DNA from: Mycobacterium sp. 852002-51971_SCH5477799-a
GTDB lineage: Bacteria; Actinomycetota; Actinomycetes; Mycobacteriales; Mycobacteriaceae
Length of the DNA stretch: 63,146 bases
Direction of reading: 5' to 3'
Assembly: GCF_001667145.1 (NCBI RefSeq)
Contig: NZ_LZIF01000053.1
Location: forward strand, 1-63,146
The translations under genes were made by a program, and so were the position numbers. The notes beneath the pieces are model-generated. The model saw nothing but the letters and a program-made list of their open reading frames with translations, was not told where the DNA came from and did not search any database. This document shows positions 19,012 through 31,017 of the stretch, in pieces; positions within the stretch are counted from its first letter, which is position 1, and every line of letters starts with the position of its first letter.

Positions 19012-19243
19012 TGGCGCCACCTCCGACCGCGAATTCCGACGTACCGTGCCCGCCATGGCCGTGGTGGGCGTGGCCGACGTCTTCGCCGGTGGCCGCCCAC
19101 AGGATCGGCGGATGCGTCCACTCCTCGCCCAACTTGTAGGCCGCCGGGTGGGGTCCCTTGTGGGACCAGATCAGCACCGACAGCACGATCACCAGCAACA
19201 GCGGTATTCCGACGATGAACAGATGGACATGCATAGGACTCAC
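18998..19243 (-). CDS. ctaJ: Small single-helix membrane protein, probable aa3 oxidase subunit CtaJ
   Basis: An 81-aa protein with one N-terminal transmembrane helix (about residues 6-26, [19 protein letters not shown]), then [24 protein letters not shown] and a His/Gly-rich tail ([11 protein letters not shown]). Size, topology and position match Rv2468A, which I recall as the small accessory subunit CtaJ seen in the mycobacterial III-IV supercomplex. The His-rich tail could bind metal. It overlaps the DUF5130 start by at least 14 nt. The gene name rests on memory of the orthologue and not on a diagnostic motif. Confidence 0.6.
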   Translation of the reverse strand: MSPMHVHLFIVGIPLLLVIVLSVLIWSHKGPHPAAYKLGEEWTHPPILWAATGEDVGHAHHGHGGHGTSEFAVGGGASGTW

Positions 19244-19301
19244 GACGCAAACCGTATCCCACGAAGCGATCTACCGGCGCGACCGGACACCAGATTGCCG
19301 A

Positions 19302-19949
19302 TCAGGCCGCGCCCTCGCCCAGATATCGGGCCCAAGCCGGATCCAGTTCCTTGACCGTCGACAACAGCCGCCAGTGCTGCCCGGTCGGCGGCACCGGCGG
19401 GCGGCGCAGTGCCCAGCCGAGCTCGCTGAGCAGCTTGTCGCCTTTGCGGTGGTTGCAAGTCGAGCAGCACGCGACGCAGTTCTCCCAGGAATGGTCACCG
19501 CCGCGGCTGCGGGGCAGCACATGGTCGACGGTGTCCGCCTTCGCGCCGCAATAGGCGCAGCAGAACCGGTCGCGGTGCATCAGCGCGGCGCGGGTCATCG
19601 GGACGCGCGCGCGGTAAGGGACCCGGACGTACGACCGCAGCTGGATTACCGAGGGCACCACGATCGAGCTGGTCGCCGAGTGGATGACGGGGCCGGCCGG
19701 ATCGTGGTGGACCACGTCGGCCTTTCCGCAGATGACCATGACGATCGCGCGGCGCATCGGCAGCGCGGTCAGCGGCTCGTAGGTGGAATTCAGCAGCAGC
19801 ACCCGCCGGCGGCTCCAGATGGACGTGCCCTCGGAGCGGGCGGGCGGATGGGTTTCAACACGATGCAGCGACGACACGGTTGTGGGTCCGGTTGACCCCG
19901 CCGCGGCTACCGGATTGCGGTGGCTGCGGCGTCTCTTGCCCTGCGCCAT
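19302..19949 (-). CDS. HNH endonuclease domain protein (Rv2469c family)
   Basis: A 215-aa protein. The ATG at 19949 has a strong ACGGAGGATCT site; the longer open frame upstream is not supported. A basic N-terminus (MAQGKRRRSHR) precedes an alpha/beta region (VLLLNSTYEPLTALPMRRAI), then an HNH zinc domain: CAYCG, DHVLPRSRGGDHSWENCV, CSTCNHRKGDK. All Cys and His ligands are present. This type is widespread in actinobacteria as a stand-alone housekeeping protein; its substrate is unknown. It lies upstream of the CtaJ/DUF5130 pair in the same direction. Confidence 0.88.
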   Translation of the reverse strand: MAQGKRRRSHRNPVAAAGSTGPTTVSSLHRVETHPPARSEGTSIWSRRRVLLLNSTYEPLTALPMRRAIVMVICGKADVVHHDPAGPVIHSATSSIVVPSVIQLRSYVRVPYRARVPMTRAALMHRDRFCCAYCGAKADTVDHVLPRSRGGDHSWENCVACCSTCNHRKGDKLLSELGWALRRPPVPPTGQHWRLLSTVKELDPAWARYLGEGAA

Positions 19950-20095
19950 AGATCCTCCGTCGAACAGTCCACCATGATTCGCCGCTAATCGCACCCCTAT
20001 GGCAGGTGAAACGCCGTGTCCGACCGGGTGAACAGCAGGCATGGGGTCGGGCCTCCTCGGGCCGGCACTGCGGCGATGCACCACAATGGACGGCG

Positions 20096-20491
20096 ATGGA
20101 TCAGGTAGCAGACTCCTTCTACGACGCGGTCGGCGGTGCCGAGACTTTCCACGCGATCGTGTCCCGCTTTTACGCCCAGGTTCCCGAGGACGAGATCCTG
20201 CGTGAGCTGTATCCGCTGGACGATCTCGAGGGCGCGGAGGAACGCCTGCGGATGTTCCTCGAGCAGTACTGGGGCGGGCCGCGCACCTACTCCGACCGGC
20301 GCGGGCACCCCCGGCTGCGGATGCGTCACGTGCCGTTCCGGATCACTCCCCTGGCGCGCGACGCGTGGCTGCGGTGCATGCACACGGCGGTCGCGTCGAT
20401 CGATTCGCAGACGCTCGACGATGAGCACCGCCGCGAGTTGCTGAACTACTTGGAAATGGCTGCCGCCTCACTGGTCAATTCGCCCTTCTAG
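20096..20491 (+). CDS. glbO: Group II truncated hemoglobin GlbO (trHbO)
   Basis: An oxygen-binding 2-over-2 hemoglobin. From the ATG at 20096 the protein is 131 aa, near the M. tuberculosis length. All key residues are visible: Tyr B10 (Y26 in SRFYAQV), Tyr CD1 (Y39 in ELYP), proximal His F8 (H78 in RMRH) and Trp G8 (W91 in DAWLRCM), with the trHbII signature YWGGP. Proposed roles are oxygen supply to the membrane and detoxification of reactive nitrogen or peroxide. It is followed by the alpha-glucosidase gene after 24 bases, so they are likely co-transcribed. Orthologue of Rv2470. Confidence 0.96.
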   Translation: MDQVADSFYDAVGGAETFHAIVSRFYAQVPEDEILRELYPLDDLEGAEERLRMFLEQYWGGPRTYSDRRGHPRLRMRHVPFRITPLARDAWLRCMHTAVASIDSQTLDDEHRRELLNYLEMAAASLVNSPF

Positions 20492-20515
20492 TACCTCGCA
20501 ATCGAACGGAGCACT

Positions 20516-22081
20516 ATGAGCCCCGCAGCATGGTGGTCGAATGCGGTCTTTTACCAGGTCTATCCGCGATCGTTCGCCGACAGCAACGGCGACGGCGTCG
20601 GCGACATCGACGGGATCGTCGCCCATCTGGATCATTTGGAGCGGCTCGGAATCGATGCGATTTGGCTCAGCCCGGTCACCGTCTCCCCGATGGCCGACCA
20701 CGGCTATGACGTCGCCGATCCGCGCGACATCGACCCCCTGTTCGGCGGGATGCCCGCAATCGATCGGCTGATCGCGGCGGCGCACCAGCGGGGCATCAAG
20801 ATCACCATGGACGTGGTGCCCAACCACACCAGCTCTGCGCACCCGTGGTTTCAGGCGGCTCTGGCCGCCGGCCCGGGTACCGGCGCGCGGGAGCGCTACC
20901 ACTTCCGCGACGGCAAGGGGCCCGACGGGGCGTTGCCGCCGAACAACTGGACGTCGGTGTTCGGCGGATCCGCCTGGACGCGGGTCGTCGAGCCGGACGG
21001 CAACCCCGGCCAGTACTACCTGCACCTCTTTGACGCCGAGCAGCCGGACCTGAACTGGGAGAACCCTGAGGTCTTCGAGGACTTCGCGACATCGCTGCGG
21101 TTCTGGCTGGATCGCGGCGTGGACGGCTTCCGCATCGACGTGGCGCACGGAATGGCCAAGCCGCCCGGCCTGCCCGATGCCAAGGCGGACGTCAAGGTGT
21201 TGAGCCACACCGACGACGACCCGCGTTTCAACAACGCAGGCGTGCACGACATCCACCGCAAAATCCGCAAGGTCGTCGACGAGTATCCCGAGGCGGTGAC
21301 CATCGGCGAGGTATGGGTGATGGACAACCAGCTGTGGGCCGAGTACCTGCGGCCCGACGAACTGCACCTGGGCTTCAATTTTCGGCTGACCAAGATCGGC
21401 TTCGACGCCGGCGAAATCCGTGACGCCATCGACAACTCGCTCGCGGCCACCGCGATCTATGGCGCCGTCCCGACCTGGACCTTGTCGAACCACGACGTGG
21501 AACGCGAGGTGACCCGCTACGGCGGCGGCGAGATCGGGCTGCGCAGGGCTCGGGCCATGGCGATGGCCATGCTGGCCCTGCCGGGCACGGTGTTCATCTA
21601 CAACGGCGAAGAATTGGGTCTACCCGACGTGCTGGATCTGCCCGAGGAGGTGCTGCAGGACCCGACCTGGGAACGGTCCGGACATACCCAGCGGGGCCGC
21701 GACAAGTGCCGGGTGCCGATGCCGTGGTCGGGCGAGGAGCCCCCGTTCGGATTCTCGTCGTCATCCGAGATCTGGTTGCCGATGCCCGCACAATGGGCGG
21801 CGTTGACCGTCGAGAAGCAGAGCGGCGATCCCGACTCCACCTTGTCGTTCTTCCAGCGGGCACTCGAATTGCGAAGGCACCGTGTGGAATTCGATGGTGA
21901 CGGCGTCGAGTGGCTGGATGCGTCCGGTGATGTGGTGATCTTCCGGCGCCCCGGTGGGCTGATCTGCGCGCTCAACGGCGGCGACTCGCCGGTGCTCTTG
22001 CCGGGCAGCGAGCTGATGCTGGCGAGCGCACCGCTGCTGGACGGGAAACTGCCACCCGATTCCGCCGCCTGGCTGGCGTAG
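20516..22081 (+). CDS. aglA: Alpha-glucosidase, GH13 family (AglA)
   Basis: A 521-aa cytoplasmic GH13 enzyme hydrolysing alpha-glucosidic bonds in short oligosaccharides. Conserved regions are VFYQVYPRSFADSNGDG at the N-terminus, DVVPNHTS (region I), GFRIDVAHG (region II, nucleophile Asp), EVWVMD (region III, acid/base Glu) and LSNHDVER (region IV). The segment between regions and the length fit oligo-1,6-glucosidase or alpha-glucosidase better than trehalose synthase. It follows glbO by 24 bases. Orthologue of Rv2471. Confidence 0.9.
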   Translation: MSPAAWWSNAVFYQVYPRSFADSNGDGVGDIDGIVAHLDHLERLGIDAIWLSPVTVSPMADHGYDVADPRDIDPLFGGMPAIDRLIAAAHQRGIKITMDVVPNHTSSAHPWFQAALAAGPGTGARERYHFRDGKGPDGALPPNNWTSVFGGSAWTRVVEPDGNPGQYYLHLFDAEQPDLNWENPEVFEDFATSLRFWLDRGVDGFRIDVAHGMAKPPGLPDAKADVKVLSHTDDDPRFNNAGVHDIHRKIRKVVDEYPEAVTIGEVWVMDNQLWAEYLRPDELHLGFNFRLTKIGFDAGEIRDAIDNSLAATAIYGAVPTWTLSNHDVEREVTRYGGGEIGLRRARAMAMAMLALPGTVFIYNGEELGLPDVLDLPEEVLQDPTWERSGHTQRGRDKCRVPMPWSGEEPPFGFSSSSEIWLPMPAQWAALTVEKQSGDPDSTLSFFQRALELRRHRVEFDGDGVEWLDASGDVVIFRRPGGLICALNGGDSPVLLPGSELMLASAPLLDGKLPPDSAAWLA

Positions 22082-22138
22082 CCGGGCCGGATCACGCCAT
22101 CGAAGTCACGGTGGGCATTTCGCGGCGGACTGCTCTAT

Positions 22139-23185
22139 ATGTTGTGCATGGCTTCCTACGAATGGACAGTGATCGGTGCCGGACCGGCGGGCATCGCCGC
22201 GGTGGGGAGGCTGCTGGATCACGGAGTCGCGGGCGACCGGATCGCCTGGATTGATCCGGCCTTCGCCGGCGGCGACATCGGCCAGAAGTGGCGGACCGTG
22301 TCCAGCAACACCCATGTCGCGCTCTTCCTGGAGTACTTCAACGGCTCCAAAGCATTTCGGTTCTCCGAAGCACCGCCCATGCCGCTCAAGGAGATCGATC
22401 CACAAGAGACCTGTGTGCTCGGTCTGGTCGCCGAACCCCTGGTATGGATCACCGAGCAGCTGCGTGAGCAGGTCGACGCCGTGACGACCACCGCCACCGC
22501 GCTGTTCCTGGAGAACAGGCGATGGCGGGTCCAGACGGGACGGCGCGACATCTTCGCCACGAACGTGATCCTGGCCGTCGGCGTAGATCCCAAAAAACTT
22601 TGCCACCCCGACATCGAGGAGATCCCCGTCGAGGTCGCCCTGGATCCCGACAAGCTGGCCGAAGAACCACTCGAAGGCGCGACGGTCGCGGTGTTCGGCT
22701 CGTCGCACTCGTCGATGATCGTGCTGCCGAACCTGTTGCGCCACCCCGTCGAGCGCATCGTCAATTTCTATCAAAGCCCCCTCAAATACGCTGTCTATCT
22801 GGACGATTGGATCCTGTTCGACGACACCGGACTGAAGGGCCAGGCGGCCGTCTGGGCGCGCGAGAACATCGATGGGGTGCTGCCCGACCGCCTCGAGCGG
22901 TGCTGGGTATCGAGCCCGGAATTCGACGAGAAGCTGGCGCAGTGCGACCGGGTGGTCTACACCGTCGGTTTCGCGCGCAGGAAGTTGCCCGAGACGCCGC
23001 AGTGGGGGCCGCTGGATTACAACCGCGTCAACGGAATATTGGCCCCCGGCCTGTTCGGGGTGGGCATCGCGTTTCCCGAGTATGCCGAAGACCCTTACGG
23101 GTACGGGCAGTTTCGCGTGGGCCTGAAGAAATTCATGGACCATCTCGACGCAGTTCTGCCGCTGTGGCTGCGCTACGGTCCCTGA
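22139..23185 (+). CDS. FAD/NAD(P)-binding oxidoreductase (monooxygenase-like)
   Basis: A 348-aa flavoprotein with an N-terminal dinucleotide-binding motif (TVIGAGPAGIAAVGRLL), a second Rossmann-like motif VAVFGSSHSSMIVLPNLL near residue 185 and a C-terminal GVGIAFPEY FAD-contact segment. The layout resembles pyridine-nucleotide-dependent flavoproteins of the lysine/ornithine N-monooxygenase or FMO type, but the substrate cannot be predicted. An alternative ATG lies three codons in (MASYEW). In M. tuberculosis this position holds short hypothetical genes instead, so this is a lineage difference. It is convergent with the next gene pair. Confidence 0.8.
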   Translation: MLCMASYEWTVIGAGPAGIAAVGRLLDHGVAGDRIAWIDPAFAGGDIGQKWRTVSSNTHVALFLEYFNGSKAFRFSEAPPMPLKEIDPQETCVLGLVAEPLVWITEQLREQVDAVTTTATALFLENRRWRVQTGRRDIFATNVILAVGVDPKKLCHPDIEEIPVEVALDPDKLAEEPLEGATVAVFGSSHSSMIVLPNLLRHPVERIVNFYQSPLKYAVYLDDWILFDDTGLKGQAAVWARENIDGVLPDRLERCWVSSPEFDEKLAQCDRVVYTVGFARRKLPETPQWGPLDYNRVNGILAPGLFGVGIAFPEYAEDPYGYGQFRVGLKKFMDHLDAVLPLWLRYGP

Positions 23186-23264
23186 TCTTGGCGAGCGGAC
23201 CCCGCCCGCGATCGGTTTAACTCAGCGTGATCCGTTTTGAGAAATCGCCCACGGCCGGTTCGCG

Positions 23265-23936
23265 TCAGCCCAGTAGCAGCGCGGGATCGCCGCGGCGGCG
23301 GTATACCGAACCGAATCGGGCGTCCAGACGCAACCACGTGGGCAGTATCCGGACTCTGATCAATTCGTCGGCGGCGACCGCATCGGGCGACTGCGGCAGA
23401 AAACCCATCGCGGTCAAGGCGAACACGCAGCGCATGGGTAGCCCGACCTGCACGTCGGCCGCGCTGACCTGAACGACCTCCTGATCGAGCAGCGACACCG
23501 GCGGTCCATGAGAACCGCTGTGCTGCTTGGCAAGTTGTGCACCGCGTTGCGCCAAATCCAGCATCACCCGGGCCGGTATGTCCTCGAGGTGGGTGAAGCC
23601 GGCTTCCGGCGGCAAGGCACCGCGCCACGCCGAATCCATCGCGAAACCCGGATCGACGTATCCCGAGGCGTCCATCGCGGAAAGGCCGCGCGCCAGCGCG
23701 TCCGCGCCCACCGACAGGTCGCCGGGCCGCGCCTCCCCGACCACCACCCTGCTGGCCAGCACGTCGAAACCCGTTGCTACCCAGGCTGTCAGTAGCCCCG
23801 GGGATCGGGTTCGGAATCGGATGATCGCGCCGTCGTCGAGTCGCAATGCGCGGTCGACGAACGCGGCCAGATCCGTGCGGTGGGCGTCCCTGGCGTCGGC
23901 GCCCAGCCATAGTCCTCGGTCGGCTACCTGATCCAC
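23265..23936 (-). CDS. Conserved hypothetical protein (Rv2474c-like)
   Basis: I recognise no catalytic motif. From the GTG at 23936 (GGGAG site nine bases upstream) the product is 223 aa, soluble and mixed alpha/beta, beginning [18 protein letters not shown]. An internal SGSHGPPVSLLDQEVVQVSAADVQ segment and a final YRRRGDPALLLG stand out only as conserved-looking. It overlaps the thioesterase stop by 13 nt, so it is made with it. Position and size match Rv2474c. The same frame stays open far upstream, but that part is antisense-like shadow sequence. Confidence 0.7.
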   Translation of the reverse strand: MDQVADRGLWLGADARDAHRTDLAAFVDRALRLDDGAIIRFRTRSPGLLTAWVATGFDVLASRVVVGEARPGDLSVGADALARGLSAMDASGYVDPGFAMDSAWRGALPPEAGFTHLEDIPARVMLDLAQRGAQLAKQHSGSHGPPVSLLDQEVVQVSAADVQVGLPMRCVFALTAMGFLPQSPDAVAADELIRVRILPTWLRLDARFGSVYRRRGDPALLLG

Positions 23937-24337
23937 CGTTGTAGATACTCCCGATGTTGTGGCGAGAGGCGCACCAGTCGCTCCTCCTCGATGTGCACTG
24001 CGGCCAGTTGCGACTCGGCGATGACGGCGGGCTTCGACTCCCGATCCGCGGCGACCGAGCGCACCTCGTAGCCCAGCGTGAAGTCGACCGCCCGCAACCG
24101 CTTGGTCCACATGGTCACCTGCAGCGGCGAATCCACCAGCCGCAGCTGGCCTTTGTAGGTCACCTTGACCTCGGCGATGAGCAACCCGATGGTCAGAATA
24201 TCGACCTCGAACGCCTCTCGGAGAAATTGGACACGCGCCTCCTCGAGGATCGTGACCATCGTGGCGTGGTTGATGTGCTGATACATGTCGATGTCCGACC
24301 AGCGCACTGGCACGGGCGCGACGAAGCCGACGCTCAA
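23924..24337 (-). CDS. Acyl-CoA thioesterase, 4HBT hotdog fold (Rv2475c family)
   Basis: A 137-aa hotdog-fold protein of the YbgC/4-hydroxybenzoyl-CoA thioesterase type. It carries the catalytic signature [18 protein letters not shown] near residues 10-25 (Asp in [11 protein letters not shown]) and FEVDILTIG and [10 protein letters not shown] strands. I chose the TTG at 24337: it shares 4 nt (TTGA) with the gdh stop and has AGAGGA upstream. Its frame overlap with gdh and with the next gene shows a coupled gdh-thioesterase-hypothetical unit. The natural acyl-CoA substrate is unknown. Confidence 0.85.
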   Translation of the reverse strand: MSVGFVAPVPVRWSDIDMYQHINHATMVTILEEARVQFLREAFEVDILTIGLLIAEVKVTYKGQLRLVDSPLQVTMWTKRLRAVDFTLGYEVRSVAADRESKPAVIAESQLAAVHIEEERLVRLSPQHREYLQRWIR

Positions 24338-27300
24338 CTTGATGATCCTCTTCCACTGGTGCGGGTCATGCGACGGATTTGCCGCGCGGCGACCGACAGC
24401 GTCGCGAGATCCCTGTTCCCGCTTTCCTGGATCTCGATCAGCGTTCGGCGGGCCCGCTCGACTCTGGAGGCACTCAGGTGCTCCCACTCGGCGATCTTCT
24501 CTTCACCGCTTTCGTCCGGCTCCCCTACGGCGAGCACATCGAAGCACAGCGATCGCAGCGAAGCATAGATGTCGTCACGAATCGCCAAGCGGGCCAGGGA
24601 GTGCCAGCGGTCCCGGCGCGGCAGTTCCGACACCGCCGTCAAGAGTCCGTCGGTGCCGAGCCGGTCCATGAGCGCGAAGTAGGTGTCTGCCACCTCGGCG
24701 GCGTCGATGTCGCTGATGTCGCCGATGTCGATGATGTCGAGCAAGCTGAAGCGGTAGAGCCCGGCGGCCACCGAATAGGCGAGGTCTTCGGGCGCGCCCT
24801 GGGCGGTGAATTCCGCGGCTTCCTTTTCGACGATGGCCTTGTCGTCACCGCGCAGCCACTCCGACATGCGCGGCGTCAGCGCCTGGACCTTGGCGGCGAA
24901 CCGGTTGATCTCGGCGCCGACCGCCAGCGGCTGCGGACGGTAGTTGAGCAGCCAGCGCCCGGCGCGGTCGATCAGCCGCCGGGTGTCCAGCGTGAGCCGA
25001 TCCGACAGTGCGACGGGCAGTTTCGCCGCGCGAATGCGTCGCCATGTCGCTCCCACCGCGAAGATGGCGTCGGTGGCGACGTAGGTACGGACCGCGTCGA
25101 CCGACCCGACCCCGACGTCTTCGACGATCCGGAAGGCGTAGCTGATCCCGGCGGCGTCCACCAGATCGTTGATCAGCATGGTGGTGACGATCTCGCGGCG
25201 CAGCTGATGCGTGCGGATCTCCGGAGTAAACCGTTCCCGCAGAGGTTTCGGGAAGTACAGCGGCAGCCGGGAGGCGAACACGTCCTGCTCGGTCAGCTCG
25301 GTCTGGAGCATCTCCTCCTTGAGCCCCAGCTTCACGTGTGCCATCAGGGTGCACATCTCCGGTGAGGTGAGCCCGATGCCGGCCTCCGCCCGCCGCGCGA
25401 TCTCCTTCTCCGAGGGCAGCGCTTCCAGGTCGCGGTGGATGCCGCGCTCGTCGACCAGGTATTGAATCATCCTGGCGTGCACCGGCAGCAGGCTCGCCGC
25501 GTTCGCGCGGCTGGTGCCGATCAGGTCGTTCTGGTCGTCGTTGTCGGCGAGCACCAGCTGTGCAACCTCGTCGGTCATCGACTCCAGCAGCGGTTTTCGC
25601 TCCTCGGGTTTGACCTTGCCGGCGGTCACCAGGGAGTCGATCAGGATCTTGATGTTGACCTCGTGATCCGAACAGTCAACACCGGCCGAGTTGTCCATCG
25701 CATCGGTGTTGATCCGGCCACCTGCCAAGTCGAACTCGACACGACCCAGCGCGGTCACCCCGAGGTTGCCGCCTTCGCCAATCACCTTGGCGCGCACCTG
25801 GCTTCCGTTGACCCGAACCGGATCGTTGGCGCGGTCGCCGACGTCGGCGTCGGATTCGGACTCCGCCTTGATGTAGGTGCCGATGCCGCCGTTGAAGAGC
25901 AGGTCCACCGGCGCCTGGAGAATCGCCTTGATCAGGTTGGGCGGGGTCATCTCGGTGACCCCCTCCTCCGACCCCTCGATCCCCAACGCAGCGCGAACCT
26001 GGGGGCTGACCGGGATCGCCTTGTGCTCCCTGCTGTACACGCCGCCGCCCTCACTGATCAGCGATGTGTCGTAGTCCTCCCAGCTGGACCGCGGTAGGTC
26101 GAACATCCGTTTGCGTTCCTCCCACGAGCCCGCGGCGTCGGGGTCGGGGTCCAGGAAGATGTGCCGGTGGTCGAAGGCCGCGAGCAACCTGATGTGCTTG
26201 CTCAGCAGCATGCCGTTGCCGAAGACGTCGCCGCTCATGTCGCCGATACCCACTACGGTGAAGTCCTCGGCCTGCGTGTCGACGTCCATCTCGCGGAAGT
26301 GCCGCTTGACGGCCTCCCACGCGCCCTTGGCGGTGATGCCCATGGCCTTGTGGTCGTAGCCGACCGACCCGCCGGACGCGAACGCATCACCCAGCCAGAA
26401 TCCGTAAGACTTCGCGACGTCGTTGGCGATATCGGAGAACGTGGCGGTGCCTTTGTCCGCCGCCACCACCAGGTACGCGTCGTCACCATCGCGGCGAATG
26501 ACTTCCGTTGGGGGGCTGACCTTTCCGGTCGCGTGGTCGACATTGTCGGTGATATCAAGCAGGCCGGAGATGAACAGCTGGTAGCAGGCGACGCCCTCGG
26601 CGCGGCTGGCTTCGCGGTCGGCGGCGGCGTCGCCGGTGGGCAGTGGGGGTCGCTTGAGGACGAATCCGCCCTTTGCGCCGACGGGCACGATGACGGCGTT
26701 CTTGACCGCTTGCGCTTTGACCAGGCCCAGGATTTCGGTGCGGAAGTCGTCGCGACGATCCGACCAGCGCAGGCCACCGCGGGCCACCGGTCCAAACCGC
26801 AGGTGCACGCCTTCGACTCGGGGCGAGTAGACGAAGATCTCGTATTTGGGACGCGGCAGTGGCAGCTCGTCGACCAGCTGGGCGTCCAGCTTGATCGCCA
26901 GCACGTTGCGGGCCCGGGCCGAACCCTCGTTTGTGACAAAGTAATTGGTGCGCAACGTGGCCTGCACCAGCGATGCGAAGGCACGCAGGATGCGGTCGGT
27001 GTCCAGGCCCACCAGTGCGTCGATGTCGGCGGCGACCGCGGCGGCGGCGGCCTGCGCATCGCGGTTCCCCGACGAATCGGGGCTCGGGTCGAACAGCGCC
27101 TCGAAGAGCGCGACCAGCGATCGTGCGGTCGAGGGGTGCTCGTTGAGCACCGACTCGATGTGGGACTGGCTGTAGGGAAAGTTCGCCTGCCGCAGATACT
27201 TTGCATAGGCCCGCAACAGCACGACCTGCTGCCATCGAAGGCCCGCGCGCATCACCAACTCGTTGAACCGGTCAGTCTCCAGCCGGCCCTGCCAAATCGC

Positions 27301-29184
27301 GGTGACCGCGTCCGCGAACCGCTCTGCCATCGCGTCGCGCTCGGCTTGCGTCGAGGCGAGCCGGATGGTGGGGTGTGGTGAGATCTTGAACTGATAGATC
27401 CACACCGGCAGGCCATCGGACCGGTTGACCGTGAAGGGGCGCTCCTCGAGCACCACCACGCCCATGCTTTGCAGCATCGGCAACAGCTGGCTCAGCGAGG
27501 CGGTGCGTCCGCCCATGAACCAGGTCAGCTGCGCGGTCCCGTCGTCGCCTTCGATGAACACCAGCTTGACCGAGTTATCTTGCAGCCCATTGATGATGGC
27601 GATGTGGTCGATGGCGTCTGCCGGGGTCACGGCCTGCTTGTAGACCTCGGGAAAGGCGGCCGCGTAGTACTCGGCGTCGGCGTGCCCCACCGAGCCTTCG
27701 GCGGCCGCGGCGACCAGCCGGTCGGCCCAGGTTCGCGCGGCTTCGCTCAGTAACGCCTGGATGCGGATCCGGTTGTCTTCGGAAACGTCGACCGGCGCCA
27801 CATCGGACCCACCGGACGGCAGGCGAACCATGAAATGCATTAGCGCCCAGGGCGATTCGCTGACCCGAGCGGTGAATTCCAGTCGGGTGCCGCCGAATTC
27901 GTGCACCAGGATGTCTTCGATCTGCAGCCGCACCGCCGTGGTGTAGCGGTCGCGCGGCAGGTAGACCAGGCAGGAAACGAAATACTGCAGGCGGTCGGCG
28001 CGCAGGAACAGCAACGCGTTTCGTTGCGGTCCCAGATCCACCACCGCCTTGGCCATCGCCAGCAGTCGTTCGGCACTGAGCGTGAACAGCTCCGAGCGGG
28101 GGACGGTCTGGATGACGTCGAGCAGCAGCTGGCCCGGGTGTATCGGGTCGCTGTCGGCCATTGCCAGCGCATCGCGGACCCGGCGAGAAATCGTCGGAAT
28201 TTCCAGGACATCGGCGTTCATCGCCGCCACCGTGAACAGCCCGACGAAGCGGTGTTCGATCACGGCACCGTCTACATATTCACGAACCGCGATGGCATAC
28301 GGGTAGGCGCCGTAGCGCAGATAGCTGCCCACCACGGACTGCGCCAGCACCAGCAATCTGTCGTCGTCGGTGAGCCGGGGACGCGAGCCGGTGCGGGTGC
28401 GCAGCACGCCGAGGCCGGGCGTCCCGTCGCCGGAGACATGCCCGTCGTGCACATGGCAGCGCTGGTAGCCGAGCAGCAGGAAGTTGCCGTTGGTCAGCCA
28501 GCGCAGCAGCGCCGCGACGTCGTCGCGGTCCGGCGCCGAGAAGTGATCGTCGGCGTTGGCCTCGACTTGCGCGGCCAGATCCTTCAGCGCGGCGATCAGA
28601 CTCGATGCGTCGCTGGCGACCTGCTGCACGTCGGCCAGCACCTTGGGCAACAGCCGTTCGACCTCGGTGAGGCCCTTGCTGTCGACCGATGGCAGCAGTT
28701 GCACGTGTATCCAGGCCTCGCCGGCGTATTGCGACGCGCCTTCCGCTTTCGCCTCGACGCGCAGCAGGTCGCCGTCAGGGCTGCGCTTCACGTCGAACAC
28801 CGGCGTCATGATGGCCGTGTACGGGACGCCGAGCCGGTGCAGCAGCACGGTGACGGAGTCCATCAGCATGCCGCCGTGATCGGTGACGACTTGCAGGGCG
28901 GGCCCGAAACCGGCCGGGTCTTCCGCCGAGTACACCGCGACGCGGCTCTCGCCGTCGGGGCGGTGCAGGCCGAGCCGATAGTGCGCGCTGAGCATGGCCG
29001 GGGTCACGATCGCCGCGGGCACGGTCAGATCGATGGGCCTGGTTTCCGCGCCCCCCGACTCGTCGCTATGCGGACCCCGATAGCTTTCGACGTAGGCTTT
29101 CGAGATCCACTCAGGAATGTCCTGCTGCTGGGTGAAGGTGGTCCACGCCTCGAGACCTTGTCTGGCTCCGGGATCGATCGTCAT
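24334..29184 (-). CDS. gdh: NAD-specific glutamate dehydrogenase, large (about 180 kDa) type
   Basis: Oxidatively deaminates glutamate to 2-oxoglutarate, linking nitrogen and TCA metabolism; in mycobacteria this enzyme type is controlled by GarA. The 1616-aa protein from the ATG at 29184 ([15 protein letters not shown] site upstream) has the long N-terminal regulatory region, then the catalytic core with [13 protein letters not shown] near residue 834 (substrate Lys), the Rossmann part with [19 protein letters not shown], and a long helical C-terminus. This is the L-180 class. The frame extends 20 codons further upstream, but the extra part does not look like the family. It is followed by the coupled thioesterase; ettA lies 78 bases upstream. 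Orthologue of Rv2476c. Confidence 0.96.
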   Translation of the reverse strand: MTIDPGARQGLEAWTTFTQQQDIPEWISKAYVESYRGPHSDESGGAETRPIDLTVPAAIVTPAMLSAHYRLGLHRPDGESRVAVYSAEDPAGFGPALQVVTDHGGMLMDSVTVLLHRLGVPYTAIMTPVFDVKRSPDGDLLRVEAKAEGASQYAGEAWIHVQLLPSVDSKGLTEVERLLPKVLADVQQVASDASSLIAALKDLAAQVEANADDHFSAPDRDDVAALLRWLTNGNFLLLGYQRCHVHDGHVSGDGTPGLGVLRTRTGSRPRLTDDDRLLVLAQSVVGSYLRYGAYPYAIAVREYVDGAVIEHRFVGLFTVAAMNADVLEIPTISRRVRDALAMADSDPIHPGQLLLDVIQTVPRSELFTLSAERLLAMAKAVVDLGPQRNALLFLRADRLQYFVSCLVYLPRDRYTTAVRLQIEDILVHEFGGTRLEFTARVSESPWALMHFMVRLPSGGSDVAPVDVSEDNRIRIQALLSEAARTWADRLVAAAAEGSVGHADAEYYAAAFPEVYKQAVTPADAIDHIAIINGLQDNSVKLVFIEGDDGTAQLTWFMGGRTASLSQLLPMLQSMGVVVLEERPFTVNRSDGLPVWIYQFKISPHPTIRLASTQAERDAMAERFADAVTAIWQGRLETDRFNELVMRAGLRWQQVVLLRAYAKYLRQANFPYSQSHIESVLNEHPSTARSLVALFEALFDPSPDSSGNRDAQAAAAAVAADIDALVGLDTDRILRAFASLVQATLRTNYFVTNEGSARARNVLAIKLDAQLVDELPLPRPKYEIFVYSPRVEGVHLRFGPVARGGLRWSDRRDDFRTEILGLVKAQAVKNAVIVPVGAKGGFVLKRPPLPTGDAAADREASRAEGVACYQLFISGLLDITDNVDHATGKVSPPTEVIRRDGDDAYLVVAADKGTATFSDIANDVAKSYGFWLGDAFASGGSVGYDHKAMGITAKGAWEAVKRHFREMDVDTQAEDFTVVGIGDMSGDVFGNGMLLSKHIRLLAAFDHRHIFLDPDPDAAGSWEERKRMFDLPRSSWEDYDTSLISEGGGVYSREHKAIPVSPQVRAALGIEGSEEGVTEMTPPNLIKAILQAPVDLLFNGGIGTYIKAESESDADVGDRANDPVRVNGSQVRAKVIGEGGNLGVTALGRVEFDLAGGRINTDAMDNSAGVDCSDHEVNIKILIDSLVTAGKVKPEERKPLLESMTDEVAQLVLADNDDQNDLIGTSRANAASLLPVHARMIQYLVDERGIHRDLEALPSEKEIARRAEAGIGLTSPEMCTLMAHVKLGLKEEMLQTELTEQDVFASRLPLYFPKPLRERFTPEIRTHQLRREIVTTMLINDLVDAAGISYAFRIVEDVGVGSVDAVRTYVATDAIFAVGATWRRIRAAKLPVALSDRLTLDTRRLIDRAGRWLLNYRPQPLAVGAEINRFAAKVQALTPRMSEWLRGDDKAIVEKEAAEFTAQGAPEDLAYSVAAGLYRFSLLDIIDIGDISDIDAAEVADTYFALMDRLGTDGLLTAVSELPRRDRWHSLARLAIRDDIYASLRSLCFDVLAVGEPDESGEEKIAEWEHLSASRVERARRTLIEIQESGNRDLATLSVAARQIRRMTRTSGRGSSS

Positions 29185-29262
29185 GCCGATAGCTCCCAAC
29201 TGGCGAGGGATGTCAGTGCGCTGGGTCGCCCCGTTCCGTGGCAATGCGGGGCAGAGCTGACA

Positions 29263-30939
<1,677 letters not shown>

Positions 30940-31017
30940 GCCGCGGTTATGCCTTTCTGATTTGCGAAGCGATCTCGCGGACCATCCTAGGCATCGCCCG
31001 GCGGCGGAAGCGCGCCG

